Shown one piece after another: positions 11,188 to 21,300 of a stretch of DNA of 64,000 nt. Each line of letters begins with the position of its first letter. Position 1 is the stretch's first letter. The DNA lies in assembly GCA_949987565.1 (NCBI GenBank), contig OX465112.1, positions 310,001 to 374,000 on the forward strand. The letters run 5' to 3'. This DNA is from Luidia sarsii. Lineage: Eukaryota > Echinodermata > Asteroidea > Paxillosida > Luidiidae. Both the position numbers and the translations under genes were made by a program. The notes beneath the pieces were generated by a model, which ran no database searches, was not told the origin of the DNA, and worked only from the letters and a program-made list of their open reading frames with translations.

Positions 11188-11444
11188 GGTCCCACAATTT
11201 CATAGAGCAGCTTATGAGCGGCACGATTTGCTGAAGCACATAGAAGTCAAGATTCATAGGAGGACCTTAATAACAACCCAAACCTCACCTTTGTTTCATG
11301 CTAAGTACAAAAGAGTGGACTACAAGTCAAACGCAACATTGACTTCACATCGCAGGGTATAGTTTGTAATCCTGCTTACACAAGGAAGACTTTTCCTGCT
11401 TAGCAGATTTTCACGCTTAAGCAGCTCTCTGAAATTGTGCCCTG
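11188..11444. mobile_element. Short inverted-repeat element family M1, copy 2
   Basis: The left end GGTCCCACAATTTCATAGAG continues CAGCTTATGAGC. The right end reads CGCTTAAGCAGCTCTCTGAA then ATTGTGCCCTGG. These are inverted and match the ends of the 4850-5101 element, with almost the same total length (257 against 252 bp). The interior is unrelated by eye or strongly diverged. Confidence 0.6.
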
Positions 11445-11449
11445 GTCTA

Positions 11450-11535
11450 TGCCGTTGAGAAAGGTGCTGCTAGGATCGAAACGTGCTTGGCCCTCTGCAC
11501 TTTTGAGATTCGCGTTTTGGTCAGGTTTGCAATAA
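11450..11535 (+). mobile_element. Foldback family A right-arm copy, diverged
   Basis: GTTGAGAAAGGTGCTGCTAG then GATCGAAACGTG and GGCCCTCTGCACTTTTGAGA match the family A right arm. It begins directly after the M1 element that ends at 11444. Confidence 0.7.
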
Positions 11536-11663
11536 TTTGCTTCAAAAACGACAACATGAGTGCTAGCCTACTGGGTGTATGTGTGTGAGGGGAGAGAGAG
11601 AGAGAGGGGGGGGGGGGGGCTTGATTGCATGGGCTGACGCCTCCCGGTAAGTTGTTTGTCCTC

Positions 11664-11840
11664 TTCAGCTCTTCACCGTGTAGCGAGGATGACGGTCATG
11701 GCTGCCTTGGAGATCTGCGGGGAAGACCGACCAGTGCGGCGCGTCTGTCTGACCGCAGCCACCGCAACATCCCGCCACTGCTCGGGCGACCCACGCCTCG
11801 CGGAAATGACCCTCGAGATGTCTTCCGACAACTTGAGGAG
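11664..11840. CDS. GC-rich possible exon, strand unresolved
   Basis: A GC-rich island stands out from AT-rich flanks and is open on both strands. On plus it follows a strong acceptor-like TTTGTCCTCTTCAG near 11670 and reads AALEICGEDRPVRRVCLTAA. On minus it follows a poly-C tract ending CTCAAG and reads LSEDISRVISARRGSPEQWR then DVAVAAVRQTRR, which has a faint death-domain look (EQWRDVA). Neither reading could be joined in phase to another exon. It may be a real exon of a short gene in the gap between the two main genes, or a GC-rich non-coding patch. Confidence 0.25.
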
Positions 11841-11929
11841 GGGGGGGGGGGACTTTTGTGGGTCATTAAAGGTGCCTTTCGACCCTCACGCGGGGGGCAA
11901 AATGAAATTTTACCGACTTATTTCCTTAC

Positions 11930-12172
11930 CCCACTCCTTGCCCTTCTCTTTGATCTTTCCCCCTCCTCTCACTAATCCCTACCCTACCCCTTGCCCTTCC
12001 CTTTGATCTCTCCCTACCAGCTTCACTCTTTGTCCTCTGTTTCTCATCCGTGTCCTATTCACTCTCTCCCCCTGCCTTCGTGTACATGTATCTGTTTTGT
12101 CCTTGTCACTCTGCCTTTGAGAAAGGTCCTGCTAGGATCGAAACGTCAGGCCCACTAAATTTTAGACTTATT
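11930..12172 (+). mobile_element. Foldback family A, variant with CCTTCCCTTTGATC flank
   Basis: The core GAGAAAGGTCCTGCTAGGAT, CGAAACGTCAGGCCCACTAA lies at 12118-12158. It is preceded by CTTGTCACTCTGCC and a pyrimidine-rich flank (CCCTTCCCTTTGATCTCTCC, CTACCAGCT, TTTGTCCTCTGTTTCTCATC). The same flank precedes the copy at 63409-63645, so the two define a subfamily. Confidence 0.75.
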
Positions 12173-12789
12173 TCCACAATATAAATTCAGGTTTAATTAT
12201 CTTCCGCAAAGTATAGACAAATTACAGGACTGCATTACCTTGTCAGCAACATGTTTGCATAATTATGACTGATACAAGTAATAGATAAATAATAATCATC
12301 AAGCTGATACTGCAGAGACCGAGCTAATTAAGATTTGCAGTGAACAATTGGAACAAATCTCCAGGGATGACGTTTCGATCCCGCGTAGCGGGCCATGTTT
12401 CAGTGGTAGAAACGCAGTTCCATTTTTTGCCTCTGAAAAAAAACTTGGTCCTGTCATGCTCGAAAGGCTCCCGTTGTAGGCCCTCCGAGGTTTTGAGATT
12501 TCAACGATTCTGTACACGCTGATTATTGTATGCCAGGCGGCCATTATGTGATAGATAATGATTATGTGGACATTCCCATGCACGATGCCTTTAGGCTTAT
12601 TTAATGACGTAAGTAAAACAAATGACAGTAAATTTCAAGGAACTATTTCTCACTCAATATTGTGAATACAATGTATGATAAACATAAAATACGCGCATAG
12701 CATAATGAATATAATTATAGTGTGCGAATGGATGAATTATGAAAGGCATGGACGGACCTTATGATATCATGCCAAACCTTTCGTATGAA

Positions 12790-12975
12790 GTTAAAACTGT
12801 TAAAAACTGCTCACTGACTAAAATGACCTGCAATACATGAATCTCAAAAGTTAGAGGGCCGTTTGTCCTTCCTCTGTCATGTGTGTCAGGGCTTTCCTTC
12901 CCCTGACTGTGTATGTCTTTGTCACTTTGCCTTTGAGAAAGGTCCTGCTAGGATCGAAACGTCAAACCTTTAATA
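12790..12975 (+). mobile_element. Foldback family A, internally deleted copy
   Basis: The outer left arm (AAAACTGCTCACTGACTAAA, ATGACCTGCAATACATGAAT, CTCAAAAGTTAGAGGGCC) is joined directly to the inner right arm (TTTGTCCTTCCTCTGTCATG, TGTGTCAGGGCTTTCCTTCC) and core (GGTCCTGCTAGGATCGAAAC). This is what loss of one inner arm of the hairpin would leave. Confidence 0.75.
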
Positions 12976-13679
12976 GATAATTATCATTCTCTGTCTCCGG
13001 ATGAATGTTTCATCGTCACACTCCTAGCTGGTAATTATGTTTTGACTCGTCTGAGTCCTTGCGTATTGAAGGCACTCAATGTCAGTTAAAGCATGGGGGT
13101 ATTAGGTCGGAAACATCTCCACCTGTAGGCCTAGTCTTTGGCCAGTCTCAAGTTCAAAAATGATAGTAACGCCCTGACAAATATTTTCCCAAAAGAGGTC
13201 AAAAGAAACCCTGTAATTTCTCTACTTAGATGACACATCATCGAAATTGTTGAAGCATTTCCTTCATGTATTATCCCATCGCAACCAAAGGCTAATGTAA
13301 TACTGCGATATGTTCAAAGTGTTTCCATTTTTGTGCCTTATTTTGTCACGCGTGTATATATTTTCGCGCATAATTTTTTTTTCGGTTACCCTCGCTACGA
13401 ATATATAGAAGCGACTTGTTATGCAATACGTTTAGATTGTCTATAGGTGAGGTACCCTTTTTGGTGGACCCCAGTGGCACCCTAATCCCCTTTATACTCT
13501 CATTCAGTAGGGAGACGCACCCTGTAGATAATAGTCATGGTAATTCGCCGTCTTGTCTTATGGTAATTTGTTTGTGGTAGCTCTATTGGAAATCGTAGTG
13601 TCCAGGTGAAAGCGCGTTTTGTTTGCGTGGGGGACGTTTATAAGGAAAATGTGTGAGTTTCTAGCGGGAGAGAACCGTT
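12976..13679. other. Intergenic, no gene seen
   Basis: AT-rich sequence with no recognisable exon or repeat family apart from short simple runs. A GGTACCCTTTTTGGTGGACC patch near 13450 has no assigned role. Confidence 0.5.
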
Positions 13680-13705
13680 TTGGCACTGAGAGAGAGAGAG
13701 GACTA

Positions 13706-13906
13706 TACTGTACATGGAAGAGTTAGTGAAGTGCTGTTGGGTCGCCACCCTAACCAGCAGGCGAGTGGAATCAGCCATCGCAGGGGTAGGTCCGGCCAAC
13801 AAAAACCCCCGAATGTTGGCCGTGAGCTAAACCAACACTCCTCCAGTGACCAGTCTTCACACGGCGGCAGCCTGGAGTCCAAGGGTACCTCTTCTCGATT
13901 TACCGT
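13706..13906 (+). CDS. Possible exon upstream of FUOM
   Basis: A 79-codon frame starting from TTG at 13680 runs into ATTTACC|GTAAGT, a strong donor at 13907. The peptide is polar (LLGRHPNQQASGISHRRGRS, then NQHSSSDQSSHGGSLESKG). A shorter ATG frame from 13706 gives 38 residues. It could be a coding exon of an unrecognised gene, or a non-coding first exon spliced to FUOM. No acceptor between here and 15295 was identified with confidence. Confidence 0.25.
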
Positions 13907-13919
13907 AAGTTGCATTTAG

Positions 13920-15100
13920 GACTGTGATTGTCAAGGTTGACTGTAATTTAAAAGGATCCAGATATTCATTTGTATTTACCCTTCACTGATGTGGTAAACT
14001 TTGATGGAAAAGGTTATGCAAGTGTATAAAGTTGATGACGAGTCGAAGTTTGATTTCAGACAAAAGTCTCAAAGTCACAAATGTCTCAAAAGTCTCAAAA
14101 GAAGGTTGATTTTTTTAAACAAAACTGCAAAGATTGTCCTCATCCCATGTTGAGAAAAAAATCCAGAGATTTGTAGTTTTTTTGATATTTTAATTCATAG
14201 ATGGCCATTATCCGACGGTGGAAGTATAACCCCTAATCGCAATTCCCGTGAGGCCGAGACCGATATCGACAGACCTCAGGCAGGGAAGCACAGCGATGGC
14301 CGGACCACGTAGGGCGGATGAAGCCTTGATACAGACATCGAAGACAGGCCGTAACCGTCACACTCACGACTTTTGGAAGCTTTAAACTTTACATGGAAAT
14401 TGATTTGATTTGTCGTCTTAAACACATCTTCAGTGTATTTGTTTCATTTTGTATGTGGGTGCCGGGCGCAGCCATACTTATTGCTCAATTTGGGTTTGCA
14501 TTAAGCAACAAGCTTTTTATTTTTGTGGAACAATCGGGTGTGGGAGTTTGGTTTTATAGTACACACATGTACCTTGATTTCAATCTTAGTAGTGTGGTAC
14601 TTTTTTGGGCGTTTTCTAATTATGTTAATTTCCTTCAAGAATTCAGAATACTCGGAGAAAATATCATTTTATATATTTTATTTATATTTTATCAAATGTT
14701 TACTTAGCATTTGTTTGTAAATAGACCCTATTATATCTAATTCTCTATTGATCGATTTAAATTAACTGTCAATGTTATTTCTACCTCCTGGCTCCTTTTT
14801 ATATTCTTGACAGACATTTATAATGTACGGTGGCCTTTTAAAGTCGTCAGTAGATGTCGTCAATAAACTTCTACTTATCCAACTTTAGTGTCAAATATGA
14901 ATCGGGAAATCGCTTCAATTTTTCTCGTGAGAGCACAACATTCATCACTGTTCTCTTTAAATATCTAACCGGTAACTTCGCCATACAAGTGTACATTCGT
15001 TTTATCTCTTTTAAAGATTTCTCTCATTGCCATTTGATTGTAATTTTATCTCCCCGTAATGGATTAGCTCGGGGGTAACAATCGATAGGCCAACTCACTT
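13920..15100. other. Intergenic, no gene seen
   Basis: AT-rich DNA. The 104-codon frame at 14393-14707 is hydrophobic because of its T content and has no family features. No repeat of the main families is seen. Confidence 0.5.
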
Positions 15101-15294
15101 GTTGGCCCGAGCGCAGCATTAGTACGCATGCTCAGACCAATTATATACCGTCACCTGCGACCCCATCCGGAGCGGTATATTTTGTCGCTGGCGCCCGGCA
15201 GCCAGACTGCCGAGCCGCTAATCGTGAGGTTGCGAAGAATCGGCAGTCCATACGCGAACCAGCGACGCCAAAGTTGTGCCGAGACTGGGAAAAA
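15100..15294 (+). promoter_or_regulatory. FUOM proximal promoter and 5' UTR (putative)
   Basis: The 200 bp before the ATG are G+C and CpG rich. They contain a TACGCATGCTC word resembling an NRF1 site, CCAAT at 15137-15141, overlapping TATATA at 15142-15147, and a second TATATT-type word near 15177. The combination is typical of a housekeeping promoter; the exact start site cannot be told from sequence. Confidence 0.4.
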
Positions 15295-15379
15295 ATGGTG
15301 GTCCTGAAGGGAATCCCTGGAATTCTATCACCGGAATTGCTCTTCGCCCTAGCCCAGATGGGTCACGGGGACGAAATAG
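15295..15379 (+). CDS. FUOM: FUOM exon 1
   Basis: Encodes MVVLKGIPGILSPELLFALA then QMGHGDEI, the family N-terminus with the active-site His in GHGD. The donor is ATAG|GTAAGT, phase 1. Confidence 0.95.
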
Positions 15380-18300
15380 GTAAGTGGACCTGTCCCCGGC
15401 CCTTTGTAGCCCCAGCCCCTTTGGGGGTTGCCTGGACTTTGCAGGCAGTGCCAGGGCTGGGCGAGCCCCCCACGGGATAGCGGCTAGGTCTGACGGCCCC
15501 TGCTTGCGTGTCATTGCGGTTTGACAGGGGATCACAACACGGTCCCATAACCGGTGCTTGTTGTTGACTGGTGAATGGGTGGGTGGGTGTGGTGGGGTGG
15601 GCGGTGGGCCATCTGCGGCCACACGCATCAGTCAGTCAGGAAGCGGGCTGCTCTTGTCTGCAAGTCTGCTCCAAGCATTTCTACCCCCATGATCCAAGAC
15701 AAGACAAGGTACTGGGCAGGTCGATACGAGACGGCACCGTGAGACGGCACCACAGCCTCGACCACAGATTAGGGGTTTCCCCTCAATTTGGGGGAGACTC
15801 CCTCCCTTGCACTTGCAGTTTCCTCGACTCCGTCTTGAGTCTTGACCATTTCTCAATAGCTGCTTTTATCATGCTTGTTTAGTTGTACTAGTTTTAGTAG
15901 GATTATAAAACACTAGTCGACAGGATCTTGGTCCATCCAAATGCAGCCCCAAGAACTTAATACGACTCTGAGTATCTCAGTCACAACCCAAGATTTAAGT
16001 TTTAAAAGTGTCAAGTAATTTACATATACCAAACAAAATACATCAAAATCTTGAATTGCCCAAATCCCTCCCCAAACAGTTTAAAGCTTGTCCAAAGGTT
16101 AAATATATCATGGGAGGTTATATTTAAGTTTATTACCTACACTGTAAAATTGTGGGGAAAAAACACTAAACCCTCAATAAACCATCAATTTTTATGTAGA
16201 CAATAGCCATTGTCTGGCACAACCACTTTCCCCCAAATCATGATTTTGTGATGCATTTGTGTCAACCAGTTGTGTACAAAAAACATATCTTCACCACAGT
16301 ACGTAGTAAGTAGGCCTACATATATAATGCTCCATACAAACGTACCGGCCCAAAAATCATGATGGGGGCAAGTGGTTGAGCCAGAAAATGGCTATTGTCT
16401 ACATCACATTTGGTTGTTTATTGTGGGTTTTTCACCCTGTTATGGTGTAGGTATTAAGCTAAAATCTTTCCCATTTGCATTGCAAGAAAAAACCTGTTAT
16501 AATTATACAGTCTGTTACTAAATGCAGTATACATGTAGGCCTAGCCTATAGGCTACATTGTATTAGGAGGGTAGTTCAGTAAAGTGCATGATATCCATCA
16601 CTGATATGATTTAGATTTACGTTGTGAATATCATTAATGATGATTCCTTGGTCTTTGTTTGCATCATGATGAAGAAGAAGAATGCTCTTTGTTCTTATGT
16701 CCCGTTTGTTTCTGTTCTTATAGGATGCAAATACTGAAATGTTATTTAAATCCTGCTTTCAAAGTTTGTTTTCTCTCGAGTTATTCAATCTGGGGTTGAT
16801 TTAATTAAACCAATGGTAACTTATGATCAATTGCAAGATGATGAGTGACACACAAAGCATAGTGCCTGTCATAACTTACAATGGGTTATCAATCATGAGT
16901 AGAGACTTTATGAAGCTTCACAAGTGCATTTCATTGAAAAAAAAAGGTGAATTGATGTTAAAACCCGCAGAAAATGATAGAAGTTTTAGTGTTTAGTTTT
17001 AGCTGAAGGCCTTTGTAGTTGTTGTATGATTTGGAAGGGAAGGGATCCTAAAAGTAAACTGTAAGTGCATTTTTAGGCAATTGTAAAAGTTGTCAAAAAA
17101 TAAATAAAAAAATTGAAGAAATGATATTTCCCCTGTCAGTCAGTATAATTGTAATAGTTTGCTGATTTAAGAATATGGCCTTTTGCCCAAACTTGGCTTT
17201 GACTCATGCTTTTGATATTCATGCTTGATTGAAAAAAAAACCCAGATTCTGTGGCTTCAACTTCTGCAAAGAGCCTTTCCGAGCCTTTCAAAATCAAAGA
17301 GCCTTTCTTCGGTCTAGTCAAAGTTTTCTTTGCCAATTTTTCAATTTCCATGTTGAATTGTTAAATTGGTAGGCCTATCTCATATACAATAAAATGCTTT
17401 ACGCTACAGATTGGAATGTGCTTGGCAAGATCATAACCACTTCTTATCGGATTATATAACGGTGTCGCTATACAGCTCACAGAATCCTGTGTGGAGAAAC
17501 CTTGTGTATACATGCATAGTTGCACATACACTTGTAAAGTACATACATGTGTACATTGTACATCTATACTTCCTGACATACATCCCCAAAAGATTTGTAG
17601 AAAATATTTTGGGCATTTGATCAAGAAAAATTACTTCCTTTCAGGTTTATTTTGAATGGTTTAAATTGATCAGAGAGCAACAGATTATGGGTAAAATCGC
17701 TGTCAAAATGTACGTTTAAAGCCTTTACCCTCCTCCGCCATCTGGCCTAGATCAAATTAATCAGTAATCTTTAAATTACCCTCTGCAAATAGATAAGATT
17801 AATCAGTAGTCTGGCTTTGTCTAAGTTCTTCTTAAAAAACAAATTCAGTGAAAAATACAAGTTTCTTTTTCAAGTCATTTTTCATGTAATTAGTGGTCCT
17901 TCCGCTGTTAGATGTGGAAAATAAATATGGAGCCAAGTGAAAAAATGTAAAACTAATTTAATAAATGAATAGAATAAGCAATAAAGTTTCCTTCTGCGCA
18001 CGGTGAGAGTCAGAAGCTGACAGGGAGCCTCCACGATGTCTGCCGAAGCCTGTCCGTGTGCAACTTACCACAGCAGTCACGTACAAACACGAGGGTCTCA
18101 AGTGACAGGAGTTGATTTGGGACCAGGGCCTTTATGTGTCTAGCTTCTTCTTGTTTTTTTTTTTTTACTTTCAGGGAATTGCCCGTTCATGTCTGTTACA
18201 CATATGACACATCGCGGTGTGTCACCAGCTTTAAGGAAGAAATTCCATCACTCTAGCCATTAGAGTGATGGAATCCACTCTACATGTAGCTCTAGCCATT

Positions 18301-21300
18301 GTTAATTGCAGCATCTTTGCCCCCCCCCCCCCTGTTTTTCGTGAAATTTCTTGGCACACGATCTCCGATTAGTTCGTTAAGAGGGGATGCGTCACACAGG
18401 AGGGAGGGGGGATGGCTTGCTCATGCAGATAAAAATAAATTGGTGTGTCAGGGTCGGACTCTTAAAACCAGTGAACTTGAAACAACCACTTGTCAAAGTC
18501 ACCCATGGCTACCATAGCAACCCATCTTCTTTTTTCTATTTTAAACCCGTCACACAAATTTGAATGATTCAGGACTGAGGTTTTCTTTTTTGAGAGTCAT
18601 TGTGGTCAAGCAGCCTTCCATACTTCCATTCATACATCTCTGGAGAAAACCCCAAAATACTGCACCCTGATTAGATTCAAATGTATTTTGACTCAAGCAA
18701 CTTGCGATTGCTTGTGTTCAAGGTCTTTTGAATTTACTTATTCAAAGCATCAGTTTGATTTTGTCTGGGGTTGTCATCAGTCTTTTTCCCCCTAGGGTTT
18801 CCCACCAATTGCAGGAGGTGCTTATTTTTACTTTCATTGACTCAGAAACATCATATTTTCTTGCCCTTTTGTGGAAGAGGTAGGTGTTACATGCATCTAC
18901 TGGAAGCACTGTTTGAATAATTAGATTTAGACATTTAGTCCTGGTTCTTCATTGTAATTATGGCCTATCCAAGGGTATGGAGAGTTTGTGAGTGACACCC
19001 TGACAACGTTTCTAGAACGAAACTAGCTTCTGAAAGGATAAATAGATGATCATAAATGGGGTCATTCCCACTGTCCCCCACAAACTGTGATTGGGATTTG
19101 AGCCGTGATTTTAAGTCGTTGCGAGGAAAGGAACTGGCCACCCTACCTCATACCGTGGCCTTGTCAATGTGCTTCTCTAATGAGGCACATCCCCTGCGCT
19201 ATAAGGATAGTAGTAGTGTATGCTATGTCCTTCACCTTTAATCATCATACACCAAGGTGCTTTTAAAGGAACTGGGCATAACGTGGGACAGACATGCTGC
19301 AATTTAAATGAATTAAAACTAGCTTCCAATGTGTTCACACTTAGCCTTAAGTGTTCACATTATCAAGGGTCGAAAATATGGATTCCATGTTGCAGAATGT
19401 TTTTTTAAATAAAGTTAGTAAGGACCAGTTGATTAAATCATAAAAAATGAAAAATTAAAGGGCCTGATATTTCGATCCTAGCAGGACTTTCTCAAAGGCA
19501 AAGGTCCTGCTAGGATCAAAACGTCAGGCCCTCTAACTTTTGAGATTTATGTATTGCAGGTCATTTTTTTCAGTGAGCAGTTTGCAACAGTTGTTTGTAT
19601 TAACTTCTTATAAAAAATTAGTTAACTTACACAACATAATTTGCCTATTTGGGGTGAATTAAGTGCATGTCATTGTGAGTATCAAACGTCAGGCCCTCCT
19701 AATTTTTGATACCCAAAAAGTGCTAGCATCATTCCATTTTCTTTTCGTTTAGATATTGATACAATCCTTATTTCAAACTGCTTACTGACTGAAATGATAC
19801 GAATAAAGGCCTGTTTTATTTTTCAATCTTCTGACAAAGATTTGCTACGATAGTAACCTCAGGCCCATTTTCTTAGGCTGAACTTTTACTCATCAAGATT
19901 GAGGCATCGGTTTTGCAATGAGTCCGCAGGTTCTGTTGCATTTAACGGTGTGCGCATGAGGGCGATTCCGCGTGAGTCGGTTAAGAACATCCGGATTGTG
20001 TTTGCCGATTCAGTGAGCAAAAAGCCGCGTGCAACCAAACCATATCTGCGAGACCGGTAGGCGGAGTGTGTGACCGCAAGACCGCACAATCACGTTAGCG
20101 GCTGATCAGAGTCACTCCAGCGTACCCCCCCTGATTAATTCAAAGGAAATTGTTGCATGTGATGAAATGAGGTCTCGTTGGGATGTAGGGAGAAGGAGAA
20201 AGGAGTGGGTTGGGCATTGGGGATTTCCGGATGAAGCTAAGATGGCCTTGCATGTTTTACATTCATTACAGCATATTTTGATAAAGGATTACATTTCTTT
20301 AAGTGCTTTTGGGAATCTTGACATTGGGCTATCTTAATAGGGGGAAGTGCTAGTATAAGTACTTATTAACATGGACTGTATGTGGAATTATCTTCTTCAC
20401 CTTACTTGTACATGTATAAGCCTGTATTTATACACCGTCAGAATTTGTGAAAATTTCATTGTTAAGAAAAGTGACTCTCAGAAATGGGTTCATTGAAAGG
20501 TGTGGTGTGTCATAAACTCATAGGATGTCCTCTGGTTTACCTACTGTTATATTGCCAAGAACAATTTGAAGTTATTTCAGTGATATTCACAATGTACTTA
20601 CAGTGATTTCATGTACAATTTCTACTAATGAACATAGTTCCACATAAAAGTCCCTTATAAATGTAGTATACACATTCAGTGTACCGGTACATTTGTATGA
20701 TATGTGTGTACTCACAGGTGTTTCATACCGGTACATGTACGTGTAAACATGTACATGAAAACTGGCATTATTTGGTCTGTACACAGCCTTTAACCATAAT
20801 TTGTTTATCAGATGCTCAACTTTGTTGTTATTTGCAAAACAGGATGCTTAAAGTGAGGGTACACAAACTTGCTAAATTTCTGGACATTCTAGATTTGCGA
20901 AGTTACTCATCAGTTTATAATGGTATCAGACATTTTAGTGGTCAAAGTTGAAAATCTGCCATTTCTGAGAAAAAAAAGAGGAGATAATTTTGTTGAATTT
21001 CTAATGATTGCTTCAACAAGAGTTTGTTCTCCAAATACCGCTCTCTATATAATCTTAAAAAAAAAAAAGCATTTGATATCGTTTCCACAGTTTTTTTCAT
21101 GAGATGGTTGACGGATTAAGCCCAAACCTACGTGTACATATGCAGGCAGCAGGTGTGTAATGTATTGCACATTGAGTTTGACAAAGTATGGAAACTAGTC
21201 TTTGACCTTCGCAAAAGGTGTACCCTGCCTTTAAATGGTTCACTTCTAATGCATTCATTTTCATATCGCACAAGTCCTGAATTGAAGTACTGCCAGGCTA

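Noticed and set aside
12360..12420. GACGTTTCGATCCCGCGTAG as another family A core
   Set aside because: Only about 12 bases match and the neighbouring arm words are missing.
14393..14707. Hydrophobic 104-codon frame as a membrane protein
   Set aside because: T-rich sequence gives Phe, Leu and Ile by composition; two overlapping frames are equally open.
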